From Reticulitermes speratus (taxonomy: Eukaryota; Arthropoda; Insecta; Blattodea; Rhinotermitidae), in contig JAJKFL010000042.1 in assembly GCA_021186555.1 (NCBI GenBank), positions 27,093,521 to 27,157,520 of the forward strand: a DNA stretch of 64,000 nucleotides, in the 5' to 3' direction. The number at the start of each line of letters is the position of its first letter. Within the stretch, counting starts at the first letter, position 1. The position numbers and the translations under genes were made by a program. Shown one piece after another: positions 11,040 through 22,059 of this stretch. Under the pieces are notes generated by a model, which saw nothing but the letters and a program-made list of their open reading frames with translations, ran no database searches and was not told the DNA's origin.

Positions 11040-11325
11040 GCTGAGCCGAGATATGCTCGATATGGTGAGCAGGCTACCAGCTGGACGACTTGTTGCCTGA
11101 CATGGCCGAGATTTTTTTTAAAACGTCCAGACCGGCTGTGGGGTCCATCCAGCCTCCTATTCAATGAGTACCCGGGGTTGTATCCTCGGGGGCAAAGCTG
11201 CCGGGGAGTGAGAAGTTGATTACTCATCTCCATCTAGTGCCGAAGTTAAGAATGAGAGGAGCTATACCTCTGTTCCCCTATATACCTTTATGTTGTGGAC
11301 AGGGACAATTTTGCATTTCCTTTAC
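11040..11325 (+). repeat. SINE family A copy
   Basis: Nearly full length. Landmarks are GCAGGCTACCAGCTGGACGA, CGTCCAGACCGGCTGTGGGG, GGCAAAGCTGCCGGGGAG, CTCCATCTAGTGCCGAAGTT, GAGAGGAGCTATACCTCTG and the tail GGACAGGGACAATTTTGC. Confidence 0.82.
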
Positions 11326-11877
11326 TGCTTCTGCTGAGATGTGTTAATCTGCAGGTTTTCTGTAAAATGTTTCTGCGATGTCCTCGTTAATATTACTGTT
11401 TTTGCAAGCTTTTCTGCATATTAATACTGTAGTTTGTTTGCAACGTGTTTCTACAAAAGTTTCGTGTTAATGCTGAAATTTGGTTGCACTCTGTAGGAAT
11501 GTCTGATGTCAATACATGTAGTTGCTGCAGTTTGTCTCCACGCTATCTCACATACACTTGTGCTGCAGTTACGCAATATGTTATCATGGTACGCGTCCTT
11601 GTATATTATTATACAAACTATATCGACCGTCTGTCGCGTACCATACATTACTCAACAAGTATTTATTGAGAGACTGTTACACACGTACTAATGCTACAGC
11701 ATACGTCTGCACTTGATGAAAGGGAATCTTATTTTAATACAGTGATGTTTATTGTTTATTGATTTAAAAGGCTTTTATCTCTTTGTTTACTGCTGCACTA
11801 GATATGTATGTCTGCATTGTGTATACATTGCACGTAATGATCTAAGCCCCTCTAAAATGAAGTGTTGATCTTAGTAT

Positions 11878-11902
11878 ATAATAATAATAATAATAATAAT
11901 AA
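11878..11902. repeat. (AAT)n microsatellite
   Basis: An uninterrupted run of about eight AAT units just upstream of a SINE B copy. Confidence 0.9.
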
Positions 11903-11942
11903 CAATCACAATAAATTATTCTTCTTGGAGACACCGTCGGCC

Positions 11943-12182
11943 GTTCCATGACTCACGTGGTTAGTCGCAGGCCTGTCCCTTCGGAGGCTCGATTTCGATC
12001 CCATGCTAATGCTTCTGGGATTTATGGTGAACGAAGTGGCAGTGGGGCAGGTTTTTATCCGAGTTCTTCGGGGTTCCCCTGTCGCTATCACTGCACCAGT
12101 GCTCCATACTTACATTTCTTTCATCTACCACCAGCGCTATGTAATCTTAGCAATTGGCAGCGTCATGAAATAAAACACTTGT
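11943..12182 (+). repeat. SINE family B copy, full length
   Basis: The head GACTCACGTGGTTAGTCGCA and the B box GCTCGATTTCGATCCC suggest a tRNA-derived promoter. The body has GAACGAAGTGGCAGTGGGGC and CACCAGTGCTCCATACTTAC, and the 3' part reads CAATTGGCAGCGTCATGAAA before a short tail. Matches copies at 22687 and 44550. Confidence 0.8.
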
Positions 12183-12195
12183 CTCTTGGAGATAA

Positions 12196-12335
12196 CTGGC
12201 TTCTGGGATGTGACTTCATGTAGTCTGGTAGAGATACATTAACGTTCATAGTAGAAGATAAGAGGTAGCAGGTTCCTTCTAAAACTTGGTAAATTTATAC
12301 CGCTGCACGGCGTCACATGCCAGAAGAGAGTAAAC
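12196..12335. mobile_element. family H foldback, degenerate
   Basis: The left arm CTTCTGGGATGTGACTTCAT is mirrored by the right block GACGCCGTGCAGCGG (complement of 12305-12319) and CTTCTGGCATGTGACG on the opposite strand. The central hammerhead-like core is lost. Confidence 0.5.
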
Positions 12336-13537
12336 TCCATCGGCATCGTCATTGAGATCCTTGAATCTCATATGTATTATCGTTGGTTACAAACAGAGAT
12401 ACTTAGCTTCGTATTCAGAATAACGGTGGAAGAATCTTCCGGACAGCCATGTTGTCAGCCCCGCTCCGCTGTTTCGTAGTCCTTACAAGCGAACGTAGAA
12501 CATGACTGACCCTTCTTCGAGAATCGTCTCCAGAAATTAGTGAAAAAATAGGGACGTTGAACCGTAGACACGGGCGATCTGTTGTTCGCGAATGTTCGTG
12601 TTTTGAGTCCATGCATCTTCCCGCGGATGGTTGTGAGGTAGGCGTATATTTACAGCTGCTCTTGGGTTGTGATTTTGTAGTAATGGCAGTAGTACGCGTG
12701 ACACACTAGTCGGAGCGATTCGGCGAGCTTGACCGTCACCGCTACGGGTACATATGATAGGAGCCAAAATATAAAATGAGGGGTTTTTCAGAAATAGCCG
12801 CACGGAAAAGCAGGGGTCACCTTGTCAGTGAGGCCAAAGGCAACTGGTAATTCTGAATAAAGATTACATCTGTAAAGTTGAATGTCTGTGCTAAAAGGGT
12901 ATACTGAGTTAAGTTCATACGGTACATAAGATCACTTATGCATTGTTCTTAGTGTTATATCTGCCTCTCTTAAACTTTTTTTTCTCCAAATACCCCAACG
13001 GGAAAGAGTTAGCCGCCTTATATTTGGGCTTATACGGTAACGTTTCAGATGAGGTAATACTGTCTTATTTGAAAACATCGTGCCAGGCACAATCCTTGAG
13101 CTAAGCACGGTTTTTTACTTAGACTACATTTCGAGGTGTGGTGGTAATCAGGTTTATTGCCATACATAATTTCACTGCCCCTGTAGCATAACTATACCTA
13201 ATTTGTAAACCAGTGTTAGTGACGATGTTATTGGCCAATTTTTTTAAGAAAGGAAGGCAGGAAAAGAGCACTCACGTTGTTACGTGAAAAAATATCCATT
13301 TGTCGGCTGGCTCGGTGATACAGATGTTCGTTGTAAGTCTGCCATTTAAAACTAACTTCTCAGTGGGCTCGGTCCCGTTTGCTATACTACGTTGTTCGTT
13401 GCCGCCTTCTTCGATGTTTAACGACATTGGTATTTGATATACCCTTGAAGACTTCCAGTGACTGGCAGTGCAATTTGCTGTTCGGTGTACATAAATTTGG
13501 AGTGAACTGAAAACATGGATAATGAGAATATTAGCGT
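12336..13537. other. unassigned sequence
   Basis: No supported gene. A weak tRNA-like pair of boxes (GGCTCGGTGATACAGATG at about 13310 and GGGCTCGGTCCC at about 13364) could be a decayed SINE head. Confidence 0.35.
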
Positions 13538-13815
13538 TAATAGCCCAGTGACTAGGCTACCGGCTGGACGACCGAGGAATCTTGTTGGATTTCCGGCAGG
13601 GGCAAAGGATTTTTCTCTTCTCGTAAATGTTCAGACAGGGTCTGGAGCCCACCCAATCTGATAAGCAATCGGTGTCTGGGGTGCTGCGGGCGGGGCGTGA
13701 AGCTTACTAGGCCTACACACCTCCATCTAGTGCAGAGGTTAAGAATGAGTGGAGCTATACCTTTCTTCCTCCATAGGTCTTCATGGTATGCACAGGGACA
13801 TCTTTACCTTGACAT
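13538..13815 (+). repeat. SINE family A copy
   Basis: Starts CCAGTGACTAGGCTACCGGC. Continues with GGGTCTGGAGCCCACCCA, GCGGGCGGGGCGTGAAGC, CACCTCCATCTAGTGCAGAG, GAATGAGTGGAGCTATACC and the end ATGCACAGGGACATC. Confidence 0.82.
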
Positions 13816-13988
13816 TATCCCCAGTTGACCCTCCAGCCGTCCTACACGTTACATGAATCGTGGCAGCAATCGCCCTGTGACTGTGAACAGCAGAGACCTC
13901 GTACAGGTTAGTTCATGACCTGCTAGCTGTGCGGAGTGTTGTTTGATATCTGTATGGGTTACTGATTTCACCTCACCAGCAACCCCTT

Positions 13989-15378
13989 CCATGATTGGTA
14001 TTTGTGTGGGACACTGGTTTCATGACACTTGCAGCCTATACCACGCGTGGTATCTGTATGCGGGACTGGTTTTATGACACATGCAGCCCCTTCCATGATT
14101 GGTAGCTATGTGGAGCACTGGTTTCATGACACATGCAACCCCTTCCATGAGTGATAGCTGCTTGGGCCACTGGTTTCATGACACATGCAACCCCTTCCAT
14201 GAGTGATAGCTGCTTGGGGCGCTGGTTTCATGACACATGCAACCCCTTCCATGAGTGATAGCTGCTTGGGGCGCTGGTTTCATGACACATGCAACACCTT
14301 CCATGAGTGATAGCTGCTTGGGGCGCTGGTTTCATGACACATGCAACACCTTCCATGAGTGATAGCTGCTTGGGGCGCTGGTTTCATGACACATGCAACA
14401 CCTTCCATGAGTGATAGCTGCTTGGGCCACTGGTTTCATGACACATGCAACACCTTCCATGAGTGATTGGTAGGGATTATCTGCGTGGGGCACTTTCATG
14501 ACACATGCAACCCCTTCCATGAGTGTTAGCTGCTTGGGCCACTGGTTTCATGACACATGCAACACCTTCCATGAGTGATAGCTGCTTGGGGCGCTGGTTT
14601 CATGACACATGCAACACCTTCCATGAGTGATTGGTAGGGATAATCTGCGTGGGGCACTTTCATGACACATGCAACCCCTTCCATGAGTGATAGCTGCTTG
14701 GGGCGCTGGTTTCATGACACATGCAACACCTTCCATGAGTGATAGCTGCTTGGGGCGCTGGTTTCATGACACATGCAACAGCTTCCATGAGTGATAGCTG
14801 CTTGGGGCGCTGGTTTCATGACACATGCAACACCTTCCATGAGTGATTGGTAGGGATAATCTGCGTGGGGCACTTTCATGACACATGCAACCCCTTCCAT
14901 GAGTGTTAGCTGCTTGGGCCACTGGTTTCATGACACATGCAACACCTTCCATGAGTGATAGCTGCTTGGGGCGCTGGTTTCATGACACATGCAACACCTT
15001 CCATGAGTGATTGGTAGGGATAATCTGCGTGGGGCACTTTCATGACACATGCAACCCCTTCCATGAGTGATAGCTGCTTGGGGCGCTGGTTTCATGACAC
15101 ATGCAACACCTTCCATGAGTGATAGCTGCTTGGGGCGCTGGTTTCATGACACATGCAACACCTTCCATGAGTGATAGCTGCTTGGGGCGCTGGTTTCATG
15201 ACACATGCAACACCTTCCATGAGTGATAGCTGCTTGGGGCGCTGGTTTCATGACACATGCAACACCTTCCATGAGTGATAGCTGCTTGGGGCGCTGGTTT
15301 CATGACACATGCAGCCCCTCGCATGAGTGGTAGGGTTATCTGTGTGGGGCACGGGTTTCACCTCACCAGCAACCCCTT
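13989..15378. repeat. 52 bp minisatellite, 26 units, with higher-order repeat
   Basis: The main unit is 52 bp, beginning CCATGAGTGATAGCTGCTTG and ending CATGACACATGCAACACCTT. Units 10, 13, 17 and 20 are 60 bp, carry TTGGTAGGGATAATCTGCGT and lack part of the CTGG segment. Units 10-16 (14457-14836) recur as units 17-23 (14837-15216), 380 bp each, with two differences that I counted (near 14477 and 14781). The outer units are more diverged, and both ends carry TTTCACCTCACCAGCAACCC. Since 52 is not a multiple of three and every frame contains stops, the repeated minus-strand 62-codon frames are not genes. Confidence 0.95.
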
Positions 15379-15389
15379 CTGTGTTTGGG

Positions 15390-15470
15390 GTTCCGTTCTT
15401 ATGGGATGTGACGCCACGTCAATAGGTAATTGGATCCCAAAGTTTCGAGAGCACAACAGCTCGAAACGCC
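15390..15470. repeat. family H end fragment
   Basis: Abuts the minisatellite. Contains TATGGGATGTGACGCCACGT, TAGGTAATTGGATCCCAAAG and TTTCGAGAG, matching the left arm of family H. No right arm follows. Confidence 0.5.
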
Positions 15471-16078
15471 CAATAACGCGGCCTTAACTAGGGATCAAAA
15501 TAACCTTCCGGTTTATAACTAAACGTGCATGTAGAGATTAAATATAGGGCGGAGTGCTGTGGGCACACAAGTCTTTGACAGACAAAAATATTTCGAATGT
15601 TCCGCAACGCTGATTGCGGTTGTGTTCCGAAAGGAGGATAGTAAAACTTCATAAATCTAAAAACGTGAGTGGGCCAGATCTTAAAGCTCTGCAGGCAGCG
15701 TGTTTAACCTTTTAACGCCTAATGGTTACTGGATGCATCAACAATTTTAACATTCAAAAATTCTACATTCTGCCCACACTGTATTGATGTGTATTGTATT
15801 TGTATTACAACAAACACCGAATTTTGCCTTATATAACATAAATTGATTTGTTTTTTAACCGAGCTGAAAAGTGTTTACTGCGCGGTACGAACTGGGTTTT
15901 TAAACGAAACAGTTTACACTTCGTCTTTAAAGGGTTAATAGGTCTGCTCTGATTCTTAAGCATGTCGTTAGAACAGACTTCAGAATATAAGTTATTCTTA
16001 CTACGTTGTTATAAACGAAGGAAATGATCATCAACCCTCATATCGTGTATCGAACCTTTTAAGTGGGCAGCTGTAGTC
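15471..16078. other. unassigned sequence
   Basis: AT-rich with no recognised gene or repeat. Confidence 0.4.
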
Positions 16079-16086
16079 ATATGTGC

Positions 16087-16368
16087 CAGTGTTTCTTAAC
16101 CGGGGCTCTGCGAATTGAGCTCTTTCTCCTTTTTGTTTTACTAATCTTAGTTTTGTTGTCATTTGTACTAGGAACATTACTGTATTGTAACAATTCTTTT
16201 CATTGACTAATATAAATTTTTGCAGTTTAAGTAGACCTAGCTTTCACATATGTAAATATTCCAGTCGTACATTTTATAGCGATTTTAAATAATTTTTGGA
16301 GGGTGGCCCGCGGAAGTAGTGATACTATGTAAAAGGCCCGCGGTACCACAGAGTTTCAGAAAAAACTG
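16087..16368. mobile_element. hAT-type MITE with 8 bp target duplication
   Basis: The left end CAGTGTTTCTTAACCGGGG and the reverse complement of the right end, CAGTTTTTTCTGAAACTCTG, are the kind of imperfect terminal inverted repeats found in hAT elements. They are flanked by ATATGTGC (16079-16086) and ATGTGTGC (16369-16376), an 8 bp duplication matching at 7 of 8 positions. The 282 bp interior has no coding capacity, so the copy is non-autonomous. Confidence 0.6.
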
Positions 16369-16376
16369 ATGTGTGC

Positions 16377-18185
16377 CACCTGGTTGTTACAGATAGAAAA
16401 CTCGACATTTCAACTAAATAGTGTCAGTTGTTTCTGAATTTTTTTTTCTGAACGTCAGTAGCCGAATTGACTTCACAGTAGATGTCTGTTGTGTTTTTTG
16501 ATGTTAAATGAAACTTGTATATATTCTTCAGATCAGCTTCGGAATGTAAGGTTTTAAGTGCCTTGACGTAACATTGGAAACACCAGTTTGCCACGTCCCG
16601 AACATAATTTTTCGGTGGGTTTTATATTAGTAGCATAAAGTTTAATTCATTAGTCAGACAGATATTTTGGTCGCCAGGAAAACATGCACCAATATTTTCT
16701 GGCGCCTTGCTGTAGCTGTCGTCTTCGATGGGCACTCAAGATTAATTTCTTGCTGTTGCCGTACTGTTCATCCTAAACACAAGCACGCCGTGCATAAGAC
16801 AGTGGCAGAATAATGTGATTTAAAAGGGAATGATTTGTAACACTGTCTAATTATGTTGATCATAACTTCCTTAGATGCGGTTTGCCATTTCGTGCATGCC
16901 ACAGGTGCCCGAGTGACATTGGTAAAACTCCAAAAGCCAATTCCCGAACGCCGAGTATGAAATCAGTCACCAGCCAAAAGTCTTCGGCAGCCAGTGAAGT
17001 CCATCCGACCGTGTTTTTTTTACACCTGGTCCGGAAAGACCTTTTTTCTCCGCCATGAGGTTCGTGTTTCGCAGCTGCAAACTTCGCATGTAATGTGTAG
17101 TGTCAGCATCTGGCAGCCTAACTGAACCAGTACTGTTTCAACTTCCATCTTATGTAACTAGAAAAAATAAATCGGATGAAAATAGCTTCGGTAAAAATCA
17201 CGACTTTAACACGGAAAGAGGACCTATAGATTCTGCTGAGTGTGGATGATGGGTCACGCCACCATGTGCAGCGGGGTACTGTACGAACATAATGATTGTA
17301 ACAGCGGCCGTAACTTCTTGCTGTAAACACGTGCTTTTTAATCTTCCTCACCAGCACCTCTGGCGCGTGGGTCTGACATGTCCGTTACATGGTATCTTGT
17401 ACGCAAGATTGTGTGCTATGGAAATACTGTAATACTCTGATGGTCATTCTGTCATTGAACGGTTCATCGTATGCCATTTATATGCTGTAAATCCCCAATA
17501 GTTAATCAAAAACACTGTATCCTTGATCATAAACCATTGGTTCCAATCATGTCGGGCCTAATGAACTAATCAGTAAAACATTGTGATCGTATTTTGCGGC
17601 AAAGGGACTGATTATTTGGTGAACAGTACAACGGTATGTTATAACCCAAAATTGCGATGAGTGTTGAATTAGTTGAAAGCTATGATGCATAAAGAGAGGC
17701 AAAGTTTGCTAGTCTGATGTACAGCGTTTAAGACTGCCTGTGGAGTATCGCAGGGTTGTAAGACGATCTTCACCTTACTCGGTCTAGTGACCGGAAGGTT
17801 CTATAACGGACTGGAGCCTATTCCACAAGCGAGTATCCCGTGAACTCTTCTGCTTTTTGTATCTATGTAGGAAGGACGAATGAGCTTTTCTGTGATAAGA
17901 CGTGTTGACGTACAATAACAAAGATAATGGCCGCCCTTGACCTGCCCCAAGAGTCGTTACTCGATTCACCAGCCACTCTTTCTAGTTTGTATGCATTAAG
18001 CTTGTGAGTTGAGTCATGTTACATCGTACAGGTAGACCTGAATTGATTTGGACGTAATGCAGTTATTACGTCGTTATGTGGTTGCAGTGTAGGGAAATGC
18101 TGTCTTTATGAAACGACCAAATACGTTTAATTAATTTAACATGGATGCCATAATGGTATTGTTAGAATCTTTTTCACAAAGTTTG
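16377..18185. other. unassigned sequence
   Basis: No supported gene or repeat family recognised. Open frames at 17118-17357 and 17784-17969 (minus) are short and featureless. Confidence 0.4.
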
Positions 18186-18187
18186 TA

Positions 18188-19066
18188 CGAGCGTGTGCTG
18201 AAAAGTAATACCTCGTAATTTTTGTACGGAAGTGGGGACTTATATTCCGATAAAACCAAAAAGGTAACTTTCTTGAGCTTTATTGTTTACCTCTCTATAG
18301 TTATTTCTCTGTGTAATATCTTTGCGATCCACACTCTTTCGCCAGTGTTCAGGTAGTTTCATAAGTCCTTCTCGTTACAATTGTGCATTTTGATGACGGA
18401 ACCACAACTTAACCGCAGTTAATCGTCCGATTCGTATTGATGCCCTCTTAAGATGTTCTTTGAGATAGGGAAAGAGATTAGAATCCGATGGCACCAAGTC
18501 GGGGCTATATGATGGGTGGGTGATCCAGGGCGGTGAAACGAAAACGTCGAATCTCTGCAGTTGTTGCTCGTGTGTGCGGTCGAGCACTGACATGTTGAAG
18601 GAGAGGCTGCTCCACGTGAGGACGAACTCTTCAATGTCGTGCTTCCAGTTTTACCAGTGTTTCGCAGTACCGCTCAGAGCAAATGGTTGTGCCAGTAGGC
18701 TTGAATTCTGAATGCATCACGCCTTTAACGTCCCAGAAAACTTAGCCTAACGTCGAACAGCACCGATGTCTACACATTACTTTCCAAAAACAACTTCCAT
18801 TCTCCGATGAATGTCGATCGGAGGCACGTTTTCAACAATCAGGAAACAGTGACCTCAACAACTCTGTTTTATCCGTACTTGCATACTGACGTTACACTGC
18901 ACCATGGTTACGAGCACAATTCAGAGCCCTCTAGCGGCAGAAGTTTAAAGTGCGGCTCCGCGGTGCGGGAACGTCTAACGAATTGAACGCAGTTCAGTTC
19001 GTACTCTTACGTGTGTTTCGCTAACGTTAAAAAAACTAGAAGACTTAATTTTTCGGCACCCCTTCC
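18188..19066 (-). mobile_element. Tc1/mariner element, decayed
   Basis: The left end CGAGCGTGTGCTGAAAAGTA follows a TA (18186-18187). The right end, read inward on the minus strand, is GGAAGGGGTGCCGAAAAATT and is followed by TA (19067-19068). The ends align imperfectly as terminal inverted repeats. The total of 879 bp is short for a complete mariner (about 1.3 kb), so an internal deletion is likely. Confidence 0.5.
18375..18720 (-). pseudogene. mariner-like transposase C-terminal remnant
   Basis: The minus strand reads ...THPSYSPDLVPSDSNLFPYL..., the mariner signature around the third catalytic aspartate (family form HPPYSPDLAPSD). A K-E-H-L-K block and a W-x-R-H-Q-N end follow, as expected near the C terminus. 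Two frames are needed to follow the similarity, so there is at least one frameshift. The N-terminal helix-turn-helix region and the first catalytic motif are not recognisable. Confidence 0.6.
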
Positions 19067-19107
19067 TAAAATTCCATCCTTTCGCCCACAATATTTCACA
19101 TTTCGGT

Positions 19108-19127
19108 GGTGTGTGTGTGTGTGTGTG
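19108..19127. repeat. (TG)n microsatellite
   Basis: About ten uninterrupted GT units. Confidence 0.9.
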
Positions 19128-19211
19128 GAGGGGGAGGAAATGGAAAGATCAGACAGCAGAAGGTGATTTCAGGCTTCCGCCGCGATGTTGATGAGATATG
19201 GGCTCTTCTGA

Positions 19212-19297
19212 GATATTACACGGCGACGTGTGGTAATTGTTTACCGACACGTCCCGAAACGTCTGTAAACAATTACCACACGTCGCCGCGTAATATC
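19212..19297. mobile_element. family H foldback, compact
   Basis: 37 bp arms at 19212-19248 and 19261-19297 match at 35 of 37 positions around a 12 bp loop. The arms contain ACGTGTGGTAATTGTTTACC. The loop keeps CCCGAAAC, part of the core found in longer members. Confidence 0.65.
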
Positions 19298-19347
19298 GCA
19301 GATGAACGCAGACCCAGCAAAAGGCGAGTTATCATGATTCAGGCCTT

Positions 19348-19513
19348 CTGGGATGTTACGCAAATTCGACTGGTAAATAGTTAGCCGACATTTTTAACGA
19401 TCGTAGCGCCACCACCTTCAGGGGCCAAGCAGTCCAAAAAGAATGGCTACCCCTGTAGGAATATTTGCCCCTGTTGGAAACTATTTACCAGTCGATACGG
19501 CGTCACATCCCAG
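19348..19513. mobile_element. family H foldback
   Basis: Arms at 19348-19382 (CTGGGATGTTACGC...) and 19479-19513 (...GGCGTCACATCCCAG) are inverted copies with several differences. The interior carries TTTTTAACGATCGTAGCGCC and CACCTTCAGGGGCCAAGCAG, the diverged core. Confidence 0.65.
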
Positions 19514-20145
19514 GCGATTTGAATCTTCTACGGCACCGCTGTGAGAACCTCAAATCTCGCAAAAACTGAGTTGTATTTCTCAGATTCACAAATCAATTCT
19601 TATTCATGAAAACTTCTTTTATGACTAACGTTTGTTAAGAAACTGCTTTATGCCATGCCAGACATTTGGGGCTAAGGTGGGGGTGCTCAGTTCGTAACCT
19701 GTTGCCCTCTAGATAGTGGCCCACATCTGGATTTAGTCACCGCCCAGTAATTCGCGTTCACCTTTCTCTCCCGCTGTGTCCGACCTTGGTAAAAGACATT
19801 GGCATTGACCTACAGTAACGTTGACCCCACACTTCTTGCTTCGTGCTTACGTACTGCGTAGTTCCCTTTAATGACCAAACGTTGGCGTTACAGACTTTAT
19901 TTGTGCGTTTTGGCGAGTTGTCCATTTGGTTTATATTATTGCTCTCATCCGAGTCTCATTATTATTCAGGAAAGCTCAAAATATCATATATGAACCTGGT
20001 ACCAATTATGTCGTAACTGCACACTGGAAAGTAAATTTAAAAAGTTTTAACGGTTATGAAACAATGCCAGCTAAACGTAAACCCAGTGCTTGAAGGGAGG
20101 CAATTCCGTTCCTTTATTGTTCATGCGTATAGTTTATATTTTTTT

Positions 20146-20365
20146 AAATATTCAAAACAATATTAAATAGTCAAACGCAGCGGTGTTTTTATTTAAAAGC
20201 TACATGTTTCGGTCTAGATATCGACCATCATCAGGCTATATTGCATTTTTACTTGCCTTTTAACGATAGTATTTTGTAGCCTGGTGATGGCCGATATCTA
20301 GACCGAAACATGTAGCTTTTAAATAAAAACACTGTTGTGTTAGACTAATAATGTTTTGAATATTT
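20146..20365. mobile_element. foldback element with 71 bp inverted arms
   Basis: Arms at 20168-20238 and 20277-20347 are inverted copies at about 65 of 71 positions with a 38 bp spacer. The similarity extends outward through AATATTCAAAACA on both sides. The arms share GCTACATGTTTC with the segment at 2479-2489. Confidence 0.7.
20198..20237 (-). ncRNA. hammerhead-like ribozyme motif (left arm)
   Basis: Minus strand: AGC, CTGATGA (complement of 20228-20234), spare U, stem II GGUC/GACC, GAAAC (complement of 20206-20210), stem III ACATGT, A at the cleavage position, then GCU closing a three-pair stem I. The mirror copy on the plus strand (20278-20318) reads CTGGTGA, which changes a conserved core A, so it is probably inactive. 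Confidence 0.5.
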
Positions 20366-20557
20366 TTCTGAAGACACAACGGTATGAATTCTATTAAGTT
20401 AAGTTTACACATTTTTAGTTACCGCGTGGGATTCATTTGGATTCTGAAGTGTATATAAAATTTAAAAGGCAGAAAAATACGGAGTACGTCTGTTGAACGT
20501 GAACAAAGCATCTAACACAGAAAGATTCTGAACAAATCTACTGAATCCCTTTTCAAA

Positions 20558-20635
20558 TGTATTTACCGTCAAAGACAACAGTTAATTATTGTCTTTGACG
20601 TTAAATATTAATTGTTGTCTTTGACAGTAAGTACA
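20558..20635. repeat. triple-arm inverted repeat
   Basis: GTCAAAGACAACAGTTAAT (in the left arm, 20558-20586) is mirrored at 20607-20635 at 26 of 29 positions. A third arm, ATTGTCTTTGACG (20588-20600), lies between them, so two alternative hairpins can form. Confidence 0.7.
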
Positions 20636-20639
20636 AATT

Positions 20640-22059
20640 ACCGTTAGTTTATTATAAGTACAACGGGATGAATTCCATCAAAATTGGCACTTTAACCCGT
20701 TGGAGCACAGTCACTCTGCGTCTGACAGTCTGAACGTCCTGGCCTTGAGCCCCGCGGGTAGTTAGGCTGACCATTGCGCCACCTCTAATGAGGGGGCGGG
20801 TCTTTCTTGTATCCAGTGTCTTGCCAGGCCTTGTCAAGTACATATTTAAAAAATTGTACTTTTGGAGGACCAAGCAAGTGAAACATTATTTACAATGGTA
20901 CATATGCACAATAAATACAGGGCTATCAATCCGGCCTTTGTAAAGCAGATTATGCCGTGTCTTATTTATCTTGTACTATAGGCCTCCAAACGGCAGTTTC
21001 GTTAATAGAACAGTCGTAAGCTTGACTGCTACGAAGTTTCAACTTCTTTATTTTGTGTGTTTGGCTTCGCCTTGTTCAGTGTTGCCAACATTTTCGTTCT
21101 CATGATTTTGTATGACTGTGCGGACTGCCTACATAATTTCTTGGAAGTCATGGATTTTTTTAAAGCCACTCGTAAATTGGGGGTCTGTGTGCGCCTAGGA
21201 AGGTTGGTCATCGTGCGGAGAAACTTTACTGTGTGCCTAACAGAGAACAGAGTAATATCACAAAGACCATCTGTTTAGGAAAATAATCGCTGTTTATTGT
21301 GAGGACGACACCATATGTTCAAAATGCACGGTTTTTATATGTTAGTACATAATTACCACTGAGATTTATATGGTTAAGTTGATATCACTGCTTAAAATGG
21401 TGGCGTTCGAGAGATTGTTGTCTTTGAATTGTGGTCTTCTACTGCGAGCACGTCACGAGAAGTCGTCTGAGCTGGATAGGCAGGGCGGTCGGCTACGCTG
21501 TGTCCCAAAAACATCGGTCCACTTACCTTCACTACAGGAGAGCGAAATCAAACAAATGATGTCTGCGAGACAGGAAGTGTTGAGCAACAGTACAGTACGT
21601 AGGAGTGTAGTGATTCTTCCGTCCCGCCTACATACACTTCGCCCCTACTCATGTCATGTCCATAATAGATGGGTAACAACTTTTCGGAGGAACATCCGCC
21701 CTTGTCTTCAAGGTCAACGTGAGTGGGCTGATGATGCGGTCAGTCCCAACCGAAAGTCTGTACGGTGTCATAATCTAGAAGATCACAGTCTGAACCTTTT
21801 CGAGTGTGGGAACCCCTTCTTAACGTCAATAATTTTATGGGCCCGCACATGGTACTAGTTATGCTACAGCATCTGTTAATTGAGGAATTACATATGATAA
21901 TGACGAAAAGCTACTATGATTTCAGTAACGCTCTAAAGTTAATTTGTATTAATCACATTAGCGTCTACATACATTAAAACAGTGTTCACATATCCTATGT
22001 GCGAGACATTTATTTAGCATAGAGAAGGTATGTGTGCTTATTCATGACAGTGCGATGGC
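20640..22059. other. unassigned sequence with one 162-codon frame
   Basis: The plus-strand frame at 21370-21858 (162 codons) is the longest non-repeat frame in this area. It has no signal peptide, domain or motif I recognise, and it could be chance. A block at 20659-20685 resembles 2841-2870 and 20371-20399. A weak tRNA-like head may lie on the minus strand at 20740-20800. Confidence 0.3.

Noticed and set aside
14332..15116. Repeated 62-codon minus-strand frames starting MEGVACVMK
   Set aside because: They are products of the 52 bp tandem repeat. The unit is not a multiple of three, every frame meets stops, and the array is better explained as a minisatellite.
13989..15378. CRISPR array
   Set aside because: Units are contiguous without unique spacers, and the sequence is eukaryotic.
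21370..21858. 162-codon plus-strand frame as a gene
   Set aside because: No domain, signal, splice context or repeated occurrence supports it. It is recorded as unassigned.
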